Numbered from the stretch's first letter, positions 9,398 to 18,357 are shown. The stretch: 23,268 nt of DNA from an uncultured Clostridia bacterium (GCA_944393295.1 CALXZR010000138.1:1-23268); one strand, 5' to 3'. Translations and numbers: made by a program. The notes: generated by a model from the sequence alone, not told the origin.

Positions 9398-9747
9398 AAA
9401 AAATAAAAAATGCAATTACTGTATTAGAAAATAATAAATATAGGCAAAAATTAGAAGATATAGAAAATTTGAAAATCATTGGTAGAGATATTTTATATAT
9501 AGAAGGAATTCAAGAATTTTTAGATGTAATTGGTGATATTGAACTAGTAATAATAATGCAAGATATATTTATAAAAAATGAAGCTTATATATGTAGTATA
9601 GCTGAAAAATATAATAATATTGATTTTTTTATAATATATTCAAAAGAGATAGAAAAGAGCTGTAAAACATTAGAAAATATATTTTTTTATGAAGAAAAAG
9701 ATTTTATAAAAAGACAAGAAAATAGAAAAGAAAAGGAGAACTATAAT
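9394..9747 (+). pseudogene. Truncated ORF with a destroyed ATG, receiver-like alpha/beta sequence
   Basis: An open frame begins after a good ribosome-binding stretch (GGAGAAGAAGGTG) at the 3' end of virB4, but the codon at the expected distance is ATA (9394-9396), giving (M)KKIKNAITVLENN. ATAA here looks like a former ATGA overlap: one G-to-A change would keep the virB4 stop (TGA to TAA) and remove the next start. The only later candidate starts are poor, such as TTG at 9469. The residues alternate strand-like (KIIGRDILYI, IELVIIMQDIF, IDFFIIYSKE) and helical segments, resembling a CheY-like or pseudoreceiver fold cut after about 110 residues; that is inference. The frame runs open into the next gene, so a single 336- to 361-aa protein is possible. 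Confidence 0.5.
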
Positions 9748-10479
9748 ATGGAAAATGTATTAGAATTAAATAATAATTTAGAAAATAAAAATACACAAGA
9801 TATAGATTTAGTAGAGAAGCAAAACAGTTTTTTAGAAACAAGTTTTGGAAAAATAGTAAATTCCGCTTTAGACATAGGATTAAAGGCTATATTACCTAAT
9901 TTAATAGAAAATGAAGTAATAGAAATAAAGAATACTATTTTAGAAAGTGGCTTAAAATCTGGCTTAAAAAGTGTTATTGATGCAGGATTAAACTTAGGAA
10001 AAAGTGCAATTGGAATTTTTACTGGTGAATTTGAAAATATTTCTCAAATTCAAACTGCTGTAAAAAATGGAGGAATAATAGATGGTATATCGAATTTATT
10101 AGATTACTCAATCAAATTTGCAAAAAATAAAGGTTTAATTACAGTTTCAACTTCAAATTTATTAAAGCAGGGCAAGAATACTATATTAAATTCTATTAGC
10201 TCAAAAATAGAAGAAGAATTAACAGAGCAACTAAAGGCAGCAGAAAAATTACAAGAATATTGTAATAAATGGCAAGAAAATTATGAAAAGCAAAATTTTT
10301 CTTCTATGGAAACGAATTTTAAAAATATAGAAAAGTATTTAGAAAAGATTACTCCTTTTGAAAACACTATAAAACAAGCAAGAAAAATTGAAAATATACA
10401 TAATCTTATTAAAAATAATGGAAAGAATTTTAATATCTCTGAAAATGAAAAAATTTTAGCTGAAAAATTAGCTATATAA
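9748..10479 (+). CDS. Unrecognised 243-aa protein of the virB4 block
   Basis: Function not recognised. I place the start at ATG 9748, preceded by AGGAGA (9734-9739); the frame is also open upstream to 9394, so a longer form is possible. The protein is soluble in appearance: an Asn/Glu-rich start (MENVLELNNNLENKN), a middle part with glycine-spaced amphipathic helices (SGLKSGLKSVIDAGLNLGKS, about 72-91), and a charged C-terminal third (about 160-240) that should be mostly helical or coiled coil. No catalytic motif, signal peptide or clear membrane span is seen. Its place right after virB4, before the gyrA promoter, suggests a role with the secretion genes, as effector, adaptor or structural protein; none of these is shown by sequence. 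Confidence 0.7.
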   Translation: MENVLELNNNLENKNTQDIDLVEKQNSFLETSFGKIVNSALDIGLKAILPNLIENEVIEIKNTILESGLKSGLKSVIDAGLNLGKSAIGIFTGEFENISQIQTAVKNGGIIDGISNLLDYSIKFAKNKGLITVSTSNLLKQGKNTILNSISSKIEEELTEQLKAAEKLQEYCNKWQENYEKQNFSSMETNFKNIEKYLEKITPFENTIKQARKIENIHNLIKNNGKNFNISENEKILAEKLAI

Positions 10480-10535
10480 AGATATTAAATATATAAATAA
10501 AATATTGAAAAAATGTCCTTTTTTACCAAAAATTC

Positions 10536-10564
10536 TTGCTTTTTAGAAGTGATTTTTATATAAT
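10536..10564 (+). promoter_or_regulatory. gyrA promoter
   Basis: TTGCTT (10536-10541), 17-base spacer, perfect TATAAT (10559-10564). Initiation near 10571 would give a 5' leader of about 30 bases. gyrA is thus transcribed on its own and does not depend on gyrB, from which the virB4 block separates it. Confidence 0.75.
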
Positions 10565-10600
10565 ACAAGTACAAAAAGTAATAAGAAAAGAGGTTAATAA

Positions 10601-13033
10601 ATGGAAAGACGAGATGAAAATATAATCGAAAGAAACATTGAGACAGAAATGAAAACTGCATATATCGATTATGCAATGAGTGTTATTGTATCACGTGCTT
10701 TGCCAGATGCAAGAGATGGTTTAAAACCTGTTCATAGAAGAATCTTGTATGCAATGCATGAAGATGGAATTACATCAGATAAACCTTATAGAAAATGTGC
10801 TAATACAGTAGGTTCTGTATTAGGAAGATATCATCCACATGGAGATTCTTCTGTTTATGATGCTATGGTAAGATTAGCACAAGATTTCTCAATGAGATAT
10901 ATGTTAATTGATGGACATGGAAATTTTGGTTCTATTGATGGTGATGGAGCTGCTGCAATGAGGTATACAGAAGCTAGAATGGCTAAAATTTCAGAACAAA
11001 TGCTAATAGATATAGATAAGAATACAGTTGATTTTATGCCAAACTATGATGATAGATTACAAGAACCAACTGTACTTCCTACAAGAATACCAACATTGTT
11101 AATAAATGGTTCTTCTGGTATTGCTGTTGGTATGGCTACTAATATACCACCACATAATTTAACAGAGGTAATAAATGGAATTATAAAGGTAATTGAAAAA
11201 CCAGAAGTTACTGATGATGAATTAATGCAAATTATAAAAGGTCCAGATTTTCCAACAGGCGCAATGATTATGGGAAGAGAAGGTATTAGACAAGCATATA
11301 CAACTGGTAGAGGAAAAATAACAGTTAGAGGTGAATCTGAAATAGAGGAGATGTCTGGAAATAGACAAAGAATAGTTATTTCTTCACTTCCATATCAAGT
11401 TAATAAAGCTAAATTAATTGAGAACATTGCAAATTTGGTAAAAGATAAAAAAGTTGAAGGAATCTCTGAAATAAGAGATGAATCAGATAGAAAAGATAGA
11501 GTCCGTGTAGTAATTGAATTAAAGAGAGATGCTAGACCGCAAGTAATTTTAAATCAATTATATAAACATACACAATTGCAAGATTCTTTTGGTATAATAA
11601 TGCTTGCTTTAGTTAATGGAGAACCAAAAATTTTAACACTAAGACAATGTTTAGATGTATTTATAAATCACAGAAAAGAAGTAATTGTAAGAAGAACTAA
11701 ATTCGAACTTGCTAAAGCAGAAGCTAGAGCGCATATATTGGAAGGTTTAAAAATAGCAATTGATAATATTGATGAAGTAATTAATATAATTCGTTCTTCT
11801 TATGATGATGCAAAAGAAAGATTAATGAAGCGTTTTGGTTTATCAGATATTCAAGCTCAAGCTATATTGGATATGCAATTAAAAAGACTATCTGGTTTGC
11901 AAAGAGAAAAAATAGAAGAAGAATATAATGAATTAATGAAATTAATTGCTTATTATAAAGAAGTATTAAGTAATGAAAGATTAGTTTATGATATTATCGA
12001 AAAAGAGCTATTAGAAGTAAAAGAAAAATATGGTGATGAAAGATTAACTAAGATTACAGCTGCAGAAGGTGAATTTGATGAAGAAGATTTAATCAAAGAA
12101 GAACAAGTTGTAGTTGCCCTAACACATTTTGGTTATATAAAAAGAATGCCAGTAGATACATATAAGAGCCAAAGAAGAGGAGGAAAAGGAATTACTGGAA
12201 TTTCTACAAGAGAAGATGATTTTGTAAAAGAAATATTTACAGCTTCTACGCATGATACTATTCTATTCTTTACCAATAAAGGTAAAATGTATAGATTAAG
12301 AGGTTTTGAGATTCCAGAAGCAGGAAGAACAGCAAGAGGTACAGCAATTGTAAATTTACTTAACTTAGATTCTGGAGAAAAAGTTTCTGCAGTTATTCCA
12401 ATTCAAAATTATGCTGAAGGAAAATATGTTTTAATGTCTACAAAAAATGGTTTAATTAAGAAAACACCATTAAAAGAATATGATTCAAGTAGAACAACAG
12501 GTTTGATAGGTATAACTTTAAAAGAAGATGATGAACTAATAGATGTTCGTTTAACAGATGGACAAGATAATGTTGTTTTAGTAACTAAAAATGGATTATG
12601 TATTACTTTTGATGAAAAAGATGTAAGACCAGTAGGAAGAACTGCTCAAGGTGTTATAGGTATTCGTTTAGATGATGGAGATAGAGTAATTGGAATGGAA
12701 CCAATAATAACTGGTGCTAAGTCAACTTTACTTGCTATTACAGAAAATGGATTTGGAAAAAGGACAGAAGTAGAAGAATACAGAGTACAAAATAGAGGTG
12801 GTAGAGGCGTTATTACATATAAAATTACACCAAAAACAGGCGATATTGTTGGAATAAGAGTAGTAAATGGAAATGAAGATGTAATGTTAATAACTGATAC
12901 AGGTACAATTATAAGAATGAGTGTTGAAGAAATTAGTGTATTAGGAAGAGCTACACAAGGAGTTACATTAATGAGGACTAACGAAGGAAAAGTTGTTAGT
13001 ATAGAAACAGTTGAACCTGAAGAAGATGAATAA
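10601..13033 (+). CDS. gyrA: DNA gyrase subunit A
   Basis: DNA breakage-reunion subunit of gyrase. The catalytic tyrosine is Y122 in RYTEARM; SGIAVGMATNIPPHN follows in the winged-helix/tower part, and the GyrA box QRRGGKG lies at about 524-530, showing gyrase and not topoisomerase IV. The C-terminal beta-pinwheel repeats continue to the acidic end (EPEEDE). The quinolone-determining segment reads YHPHGDSSVYD with S83 and D87 (E. coli numbering coincides), the susceptible-type residues. The 810-aa length is normal. The RBS AAGAGG lies about 8 bases upstream. It ends 8 bases before a strong hairpin shared with the convergent dnaI-type gene. Confidence 0.98.
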   Translation: MERRDENIIERNIETEMKTAYIDYAMSVIVSRALPDARDGLKPVHRRILYAMHEDGITSDKPYRKCANTVGSVLGRYHPHGDSSVYDAMVRLAQDFSMRYMLIDGHGNFGSIDGDGAAAMRYTEARMAKISEQMLIDIDKNTVDFMPNYDDRLQEPTVLPTRIPTLLINGSSGIAVGMATNIPPHNLTEVINGIIKVIEKPEVTDDELMQIIKGPDFPTGAMIMGREGIRQAYTTGRGKITVRGESEIEEMSGNRQRIVISSLPYQVNKAKLIENIANLVKDKKVEGISEIRDESDRKDRVRVVIELKRDARPQVILNQLYKHTQLQDSFGIIMLALVNGEPKILTLRQCLDVFINHRKEVIVRRTKFELAKAEARAHILEGLKIAIDNIDEVINIIRSSYDDAKERLMKRFGLSDIQAQAILDMQLKRLSGLQREKIEEEYNELMKLIAYYKEVLSNERLVYDIIEKELLEVKEKYGDERLTKITAAEGEFDEEDLIKEEQVVVALTHFGYIKRMPVDTYKSQRRGGKGITGISTREDDFVKEIFTASTHDTILFFTNKGKMYRLRGFEIPEAGRTARGTAIVNLLNLDSGEKVSAVIPIQNYAEGKYVLMSTKNGLIKKTPLKEYDSSRTTGLIGITLKEDDELIDVRLTDGQDNVVLVTKNGLCITFDEKDVRPVGRTAQGVIGIRLDDGDRVIGMEPIITGAKSTLLAITENGFGKRTEVEEYRVQNRGGRGVITYKITPKTGDIVGIRVVNGNEDVMLITDTGTIIRMSVEEISVLGRATQGVTLMRTNEGKVVSIETVEPEEDE

Positions 13034-13041
13034 TTAAAAAT

Positions 13042-13073
13042 AAAAAGATGCTTAAGTGATTAAGCATCTTTTT
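13042..13073. terminator. Bidirectional intrinsic terminator between gyrA and the dnaI-type gene
   Basis: A perfect 14-bp stem (13042-13055 with 13060-13073) has the loop GTGA and A/T tracts at both bases, so it works in either direction. It reaches into the last codons and stop (13060-13062) of the minus-strand gene, an economical overlap of coding sequence and terminator. Confidence 0.9.
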
Positions 13074-14082
13074 TACATTTTTTATATCGTAGGTCATCTC
13101 CAAAAAATCTTAAAAATCTATAATTACCAACTAACCTAGAACCAATTCTAGTAGAATAAGTTTCAAATAATTGATCTATAGTTAAATTAGTAGAGATGAT
13201 CGTTTTTGTGATTTTATGATTTTGATTTAATAAACGAGTATTTATAATGGTAAAAAGCTCACTTGCTTTTATATGATTTAAATTTTCTGTACCTAAGTCA
13301 TCTATTACAAGCAAGTCTGCAGTTAAAATATTTTCTATTAAATCAAATTTTGCATTTTCCTTTCCAAATTTTGTATCTATTATATTATCTAACATAACAG
13401 GAGCTGTTTGGTATAAGACATTTTTTCCTTGTTTTAAAATTTCATTTGCAATACAATTTGTTAAAAAAGTTTTTCCACTTCCTGTAGTACCAGTAAATAA
13501 TAGATTTTTTTCATTTGGATCTTCAAAATTATTAATAAAATTTTCAGCTTTTTCTTTTAGAAGCAAAATGTTTTGTCTAGGAGAAATTTCTGATTTATAA
13601 AGCTCTTTATTTGTTTTATCTGAAAATAAACGAGGGTTAAAGGTTGAGAAATTTTCCCTTTCTAAATTTCCAATATTAGATTTATTGTAAGCAATATCGT
13701 AGATTTTTTGCTTTAAGCAATTACACATAGTAGATAATCCATTTTTTTCAATATACCCTGTATCTTTACACATATTGCATTCAAAATGTGGATTAAGATA
13801 AGAGGAATCTTTTGATAATTGTTTTAAAAAAGCAGCTTTTTCTTTTAGAAGTGAATTAGTTTGCTTTTTTAGATTTTGAAGTAATTTTTGTTTTTCTTTT
13901 GGTTCAGAAATAAGAATTGATTTGGCAGCTTGTATAGATATATTTGATAATTGCTTTTCTATTTCTGAAAGTTTAGGATTAACTTCTAATAATTCTTTTT
14001 TTCTTTGCTCTGCTTCTAAAATGGCCTTTGTACGTTTTTGATCATATTCATTTAAAATTTGTTTTAAAAGAGAGTTATTCAT
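13060..14082 (-). CDS. dnaI: DnaI/DnaC-type helicase loader ATPase
   Basis: AAA+ ATPase of the DnaC/DnaI/IstB group, expected to load the replicative helicase together with DnaD. Residues 1-95 are charged and probably coiled coil. Cysteines C102, C105, C120 and C122 (CNMC...CNC) form a likely zinc site, as in clostridial DnaC-like proteins. Walker A is GTTGSGKT at 198-205 and Walker B is LLVIDDLG with D261/D262. The 340-aa length fits. RBS AAGAGG precedes the ATG. It lies 56 bases downstream of the dnaD-type gene on the same strand, forming a two-gene helicase-loading operon convergent with gyrA. The symbol follows the Bacillus role and is less sure than the family. Confidence 0.85.
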   Translation of the reverse strand: MNNSLLKQILNEYDQKRTKAILEAEQRKKELLEVNPKLSEIEKQLSNISIQAAKSILISEPKEKQKLLQNLKKQTNSLLKEKAAFLKQLSKDSSYLNPHFECNMCKDTGYIEKNGLSTMCNCLKQKIYDIAYNKSNIGNLERENFSTFNPRLFSDKTNKELYKSEISPRQNILLLKEKAENFINNFEDPNEKNLLFTGTTGSGKTFLTNCIANEILKQGKNVLYQTAPVMLDNIIDTKFGKENAKFDLIENILTADLLVIDDLGTENLNHIKASELFTIINTRLLNQNHKITKTIISTNLTIDQLFETYSTRIGSRLVGNYRFLRFFGDDLRYKKCKKDA

Positions 14083-14138
14083 AAGTTTACCTCTTGTAGT
14101 ATTTAGGTTTACGATACCTATAAACGAAAAATGTATTA

Positions 14139-15098
14139 CTAATTATCGTAAAGTGATTCTAAATTATCAAAAGTACTTTGAGTATAATTGTAATTTAATG
14201 TTTTCTTTTCAATTTGTTTTACACGTTTATCTTTGTCTTTAATAGAAGCCACATAGGCTTGTACTTCGCTAGCAGAAGATAGACCTTTTGAATGCCAATC
14301 TGATATAACTTTATCAAAATAGTCAAAGCTAATTGTGCTCATAGAAGAAGATTTTTTTAAAGCAATTTCAATTATTGACATATCATATTTATATTCTTGT
14401 GTCCATTTTATAATATATTCTTCTTCGTAAGTAGTTAGATTTCGAGTAATTCCTAGTTTCTGAGCAATAGATTTCTTTAACTTGTTTATTTTATCTTTTT
14501 TTTCTTCATAAGCTTCTAAATCATCAAAAGTTCTAATATTATTTTTACTCCATGCATCAGCAACAGTTTGAATATAACCTCTATTTAGTGCTCTGTTTTC
14601 ATAAGCATAACTAAATAGAGCAAGCATTACTTGTTCTGTAAAATTGTATTTATTAAACCATAATTCTATATCGCTATACCAAGCTGGAGACATAACTCCT
14701 TGAAAGAATAATTCGTTTATATTTTCTATAGCTTTTGCTCTTTCTTGATTTAAAGCTGTTTTTTGCAAATCTTCAGGAGAAGAAGTTACTTTAGGTGAAT
14801 ACAATTTTGAAAGTTCAATTTCTTGAATATTTGCAAGGCTATATCCAGTAGGAAGTTTTATTAGAAGCTTTTGTTCCTCTAAATATTTTAAAGCATCTTG
14901 TATAACTGGAAAAGGTAGAGCAAGAGTTTTAGATAAGTCATTTATTTTAATGTCTTTATTAAATTTTGACAAAAAAAGAATATAAAGATAAACCTTCACA
15001 AAATCACTATTCATTGAAGGTAAATATTCTGTAAAAAATACATCTGGAATCTCTGTACTAGAAAATAAAAGAGATTTATCATTTTGCTCTAATTTCAT
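14139..15098 (-). CDS. dnaD: DnaD-domain replication initiation protein
   Basis: 319-aa primosomal protein of the DnaD/DnaB family that works with DnaA and the helicase loader. The N-terminal part (about 20-110) looks like a winged helix (VYLYILFLSKF, then a SKTLALPFPVIQDALKYLEE recognition region). Two copies of the C-terminal domain follow, each ending in the family's YxxxxxxxW pattern: YIQTVADAW near residue 176 and YFDKVISDW near 260. RBS AAAGGGG (complement of 15109-15115) and a minus-strand promoter at 15151-15179 precede it. Two such domains resemble clostridial DnaD proteins more than Bacillus DnaD, which has one. Confidence 0.85.
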   Translation of the reverse strand: MKLEQNDKSLLFSSTEIPDVFFTEYLPSMNSDFVKVYLYILFLSKFNKDIKINDLSKTLALPFPVIQDALKYLEEQKLLIKLPTGYSLANIQEIELSKLYSPKVTSSPEDLQKTALNQERAKAIENINELFFQGVMSPAWYSDIELWFNKYNFTEQVMLALFSYAYENRALNRGYIQTVADAWSKNNIRTFDDLEAYEEKKDKINKLKKSIAQKLGITRNLTTYEEEYIIKWTQEYKYDMSIIEIALKKSSSMSTISFDYFDKVISDWHSKGLSSASEVQAYVASIKDKDKRVKQIEKKTLNYNYTQSTFDNLESLYDN

Positions 15099-15150
15099 TA
15101 TAAAAAAACCCCTTTACGTATTGAATTATTATCTTTTGTACAGTAATGAA

Positions 15151-15179
15151 ATTATATCATCTAAGAAATATAATTACAA
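15151..15179 (-). promoter_or_regulatory. Promoter for dnaD-dnaI operon
   Basis: On the minus strand: TTGTAA (15174-15179), 17-base spacer, perfect TATAAT (15151-15156). It is divergent from the hydrolase promoter about 36 bases away. Confidence 0.65.
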
Positions 15180-15214
15180 TATGCAAAATAAATTTCGCCT
15201 TTTAAATAAATTTA

Positions 15215-15243
15215 TATACAGATAAAAATTTTTTTGATATAAT
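15215..15243 (+). promoter_or_regulatory. Promoter for the hydrolase-acyltransferase operon
   Basis: TATACA (15215-15220, two mismatches to TTGACA), 17-base spacer, perfect TATAAT (15238-15243), about 25 bases before the ATG at 15269. Confidence 0.6.
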
Positions 15244-15268
15244 TTAAAAGTGAAAGATAGGAGATTGT

Positions 15269-16231
15269 ATGAAAAAAAGTTATGTAATAATAATTGGAAT
15301 TATACTTTTGAGCATAATACCAATTTTACTATTTATAAATATAGAAATTTTAAAAGGATATTTATTATTTATTTTTTTAACAGCTTTTGTAATAATTAGT
15401 TTATTTTTTATTATAGATATACAAGGAATTGCACCAAGTGAAGTTAAAGAAAGACATACAGTAATAGAAATGCAATATCACAATAGAAAGATATTCATTT
15501 TAAAACCAAAAAATAGTAAAGATTTAGGAGATATTATATTGTACCTTCATGGTGGTTCTTATGTTGTAGAAACTTCATATAAACATTGGAAATTTTTAGA
15601 AGATCTTGTGTCAGATACAGGAATGACTTTAGTTCTTCCAGATTATCCATTAACTCCAAAATATACATACAAAGAGGTTTTTGAAATGATAGAGCCTCTT
15701 TATAAAGAAATAATGGAAAGTATAGGAGAGAGAAAGTTAATTCTTATGGGTGATTCAGCAGGAGGGGGAATGGCCCTAGGTTTATTAGAAAAGATAACAA
15801 GTAATAAACAGAAAGAGCCAGCTAAAACAATATTATTATCTCCTTGGTTAGATGTAAGTTTAAGCAATCTAAAAATAACTAAGGAATTACAAGCAAAAGA
15901 TCCTACTTTAATAAAAGACGTATTAAAAATTGCAGGAAAAGCTTATTGTGGTGAAGATGGAATGGATAACTACCTAGTAAACCCAATAAAAGGTCCTATT
16001 AAAGATTTAAAAAATGTTACCATATATACAGGAACTTATGATATTTTAAATCCAGATGCTCATAGCTTTTTAGAAAGAGCTGAAAAAGAAAATGTAGATA
16101 TAGATTTTAGGGAAACTAAAAAAGCTATTCATATTTGGATGACCTATAGAGAAAAGAAAGAGTATGCATCAGAAGAGACATATCAGGATATTGTTAAATT
16201 GTTAAAGGATGTGAAGAAAAGTGAAGTCTAA
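15269..16231 (+). CDS. Alpha/beta hydrolase, acetylesterase/HSL-like, membrane-anchored
   Basis: Serine esterase of the hormone-sensitive-lipase (alpha/beta hydrolase-3) type. The oxyanion motif HGGS is at 94-97, the nucleophile elbow GDSAGG has S163, and D258 (GTYDIL) and H288 (AIHIW) complete a plausible catalytic triad. Two hydrophobic segments at the N-terminus (about 5-24 and 30-50) should anchor it to the membrane; which side the catalytic domain faces cannot be told. AGGAG (15259-15263) precedes the ATG. It overlaps the next gene by 11 bases, so the pair is translationally coupled. Substrate unknown; the neighbouring acyltransferase suggests ester or acyl-lipid metabolism, by inference only. 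Confidence 0.85.
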   Translation: MKKSYVIIIGIILLSIIPILLFINIEILKGYLLFIFLTAFVIISLFFIIDIQGIAPSEVKERHTVIEMQYHNRKIFILKPKNSKDLGDIILYLHGGSYVVETSYKHWKFLEDLVSDTGMTLVLPDYPLTPKYTYKEVFEMIEPLYKEIMESIGERKLILMGDSAGGGMALGLLEKITSNKQKEPAKTILLSPWLDVSLSNLKITKELQAKDPTLIKDVLKIAGKAYCGEDGMDNYLVNPIKGPIKDLKNVTIYTGTYDILNPDAHSFLERAEKENVDIDFRETKKAIHIWMTYREKKEYASEETYQDIVKLLKDVKKSEV

Positions 16232-17486
16232 AAAAAAGGAAGATTTATCATGGAGAAGATTAGATAATTATGCGAAATTGTTTCCACTTGCTTCTACAAA
16301 AAGATATAGCTCTGTATTTAGAATATCTATTACATTGAAAGAAAAAATAGATCCCAATATATTAGAAAAAGCTGTCAATAAAGCATTAGTAAAATTTAAA
16401 CTATTTAAAGTTAGAATGCGTAGAGGATTTTTTTGGTACTATTTTGAAAACAATACAAAATCAGTTGTAATTGAAGAGGAACATGATTATCCATGTAAAT
16501 ATATTGACTTACCAGCTAATAATGATTATCTTTTTAAGATTACATATTTTGAAAATAAAATAAATTTAGATATATTTCATTGTTTAACAGATGGAAATAA
16601 TGCATTACATTTTTTAAAAGAGATAACATATAACTATATAGATATTGTACACTTTAACAACAAAAGTTTCGGAAGTAGTGTGAAAAGAAAAATTAATTAT
16701 AATTCTGTTGATAGCTATTCTCAAAACTTTAATAAAAAGTTAAAAGGTGAAGGAAAAGGAGAAAGAGCATATATATTAACAGGAAGAAAGCTGATTCCAG
16801 GAGTTGTTGGAGTAACACATGAATATATTGATGCTATAAAATTAAAGGAAATTGCTAAAGAAAATAATGCTACAATTACACAGTTTTTAACGGCTGTATT
16901 AATATATTCTATTTATGAAGAACAGAAAAAGAGCAATAAAAAAGATAGACCTATAAAAATTAGTGTTCCTGTAAATTTAAAAAAATATTTTCCATCTAAA
17001 ACGATATCAAATTTTTTCTCTTATATAGATGTAAATGTGTATGCAAATAAAGAAAAAACTTTTGAAAACATATTAGAAGCAGTAAAAAAACAATTTGAAA
17101 TAAAATTAAAAGAAGAAGAACTATTGAAAACAATTGCAAAAAATGTAAAGCTAGGAATAAATCCTTTTTTAAGACTAATTCCATTATTCATAAAGAAAAA
17201 GGTAGTGCAAATTGCATATAAAGAAAGGAGAAAATATAATACAACAACTTTATCTAGTATTGGTAGAATAGGTTTTGTAGCAGAGTACAAAAAATTTATA
17301 GATAAAGTTTATTTTTTAATAGCGCCAGAAACAGTTGAAAAAATAAAATGTACTGCTTGTTGTGTTGATAATATAGTTATTTTTTCAATTACTTCTGTAA
17401 TAGAAAATAAAAATGTCGAAAACAATATAAAAGCATTTTTAGAAGAAAGAGAAATAAAAGTAGAGATTGAGGGGAATGGAGTCTAA
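16221..17486 (+). CDS. Condensation/alcohol acetyltransferase-type acyltransferase
   Basis: 421-aa member of the CoA-dependent acyltransferase/condensation superfamily. The active-site motif HxxxDG appears as HCLTDG with H120, D124 and G125, at the usual distance from the N-terminus. A second subdomain follows with the ATITQFLTAVLIY and ISVPVNLKKYFPS stretches (about 215-255), typical of proteins annotated as alcohol acetyltransferases. The start is GTG 16221 inside the 3' end of the hydrolase gene; its frame opens with a lysine-rich MKSKKKEDLSWRRLD. It would transfer an acyl group to an alcohol or similar acceptor; the substrate cannot be read from sequence. It overlaps the next ATG by one base. 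Confidence 0.8.
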   Translation: MKSKKKEDLSWRRLDNYAKLFPLASTKRYSSVFRISITLKEKIDPNILEKAVNKALVKFKLFKVRMRRGFFWYYFENNTKSVVIEEEHDYPCKYIDLPANNDYLFKITYFENKINLDIFHCLTDGNNALHFLKEITYNYIDIVHFNNKSFGSSVKRKINYNSVDSYSQNFNKKLKGEGKGERAYILTGRKLIPGVVGVTHEYIDAIKLKEIAKENNATITQFLTAVLIYSIYEEQKKSNKKDRPIKISVPVNLKKYFPSKTISNFFSYIDVNVYANKEKTFENILEAVKKQFEIKLKEEELLKTIAKNVKLGINPFLRLIPLFIKKKVVQIAYKERRKYNTTTLSSIGRIGFVAEYKKFIDKVYFLIAPETVEKIKCTACCVDNIVIFSITSVIENKNVENNIKAFLEEREIKVEIEGNGV

Positions 17487-18049
17487 TGTTATATCCAAAT
17501 ATAAAAAATATTAAAAAAAGTAGAGCTTTAATGAATATAAGTATAATTGTTACAATTTTTGTATCTATAACACTTATACTTATAAACTTTGCAATACAGC
17601 AAAAATTAAACTGGTCAGTTGTTGCTATATTGGGTATTGTATATACTTGGAATACAGTTATTTTTTCTTTAAGAAAGGGGATTAACCTCGCATCAAGTGT
17701 TGTTCTTCAAACCGTTCAAATATTAGTGTTATTATTTTTTATTGATTTTGTTTTTGGGTTTAAAAAATGGTCTTTTTTTATTGGATTTCCTATAGTAACA
17801 ATTATCTCTAATCTAATAATGTTAGTACTTACAATAGTAAAATATAGAAAATATGTACAATATGCTATATATGAAATTTTAATTTTATTTTTAAGTGTAT
17901 TATCAAATTTTATAATTATATTTATTTTTAGAGAAAAATTCTTACTAAATATTATTTCTTTAGGATTTGCTTTTTTAAATTTAATTATAGTAATTATATT
18001 AAATGGAAAAGCACTAAAAATAGAATTACAAAAGAAATTTCATATTTAA
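17486..18049 (+). CDS. Polytopic membrane protein, DUF6320-like
   Basis: 187-aa very hydrophobic protein with about five to six predicted membrane segments (roughly 15-35, 42-60, 70-90, 96-117, 125-148, 153-173) and basic ends. The N-terminus MLYPNIKNIKK resembles the DUF6320 family, which often follows an alpha/beta hydrolase and an alcohol acetyltransferase; this is from memory of gene context. The start codon shares its first base with the stop of the acyltransferase gene (TAATG), so the three genes form one operon. Its TAA stop overlaps the stop of the minus-strand PrgI-like gene in a shared TTAA, with no terminator between. No enzymatic motif is seen. Confidence 0.75.
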   Translation: MLYPNIKNIKKSRALMNISIIVTIFVSITLILINFAIQQKLNWSVVAILGIVYTWNTVIFSLRKGINLASSVVLQTVQILVLLFFIDFVFGFKKWSFFIGFPIVTIISNLIMLVLTIVKYRKYVQYAIYEILILFLSVLSNFIIIFIFREKFLLNIISLGFAFLNLIIVIILNGKALKIELQKKFHI

Positions 18050-18348
18050 TTTTTTATATCATAATGGGATTTTTTATATAGATATATATTCCTATTCTTA
18101 AAAAAATAAATAGTATAATATAAAACAGCTAAAATATTTTCTTTTTGAAAACAAAATATACTAAAGAGAAAAATAGGAAAATATATAGATATAAAACAAT
18201 ATATTTTTATATTTATGTTTGAAAATAATAAATTAGAGATTGAATAAATAATTAAAGCTAAAAGACCGTTAAAAATTGCTGTTGTATAATCAATAAAACC
18301 AAAAAGCTTGGTTTTAAAAGTATAATTTTTTGGAAAAATAAATTTCAT
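18046..18348 (-). CDS. PrgI-family / VirB3-like T4SS membrane protein
   Basis: 100-aa protein with the PrgI/VirB3 pattern: a short basic start with FPKNYTFKTKLFGFIDY, two membrane segments (about 24-42 and 46-65), then a basic cytoplasmic tail (about 70-100, ending in RNIYLYKKSHYDIKN). VirB3-type proteins bind VirB4, to which they are sometimes fused, and sit in the inner membrane complex. The RBS AGGAGG overlaps the TAG stop of the upstream VirB6-like gene. It is last in the minus-strand operon; its usual next neighbour, virB4, is 11 kb away on the other strand. Confidence 0.75.
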   Translation of the reverse strand: MKFIFPKNYTFKTKLFGFIDYTTAIFNGLLALIIYSISNLLFSNINIKIYCFISIYFPIFLFSIFCFQKENILAVLYYTIYFFKNRNIYLYKKSHYDIKN

Positions 18349-18357
18349 TATAACCTC

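Noticed and set aside
7142..10538. 15-base identity TACCAAAAATTCTTG near 7144 and 10525
   Set aside because: One is coding, one is upstream of gyrA; a match of this length is about what chance gives in 23 kb of AT-rich DNA.
17021..17290. Minus-strand frames antisense to the acyltransferase gene
   Set aside because: Hydrophobic shadow frames opposite a well-supported coding region.
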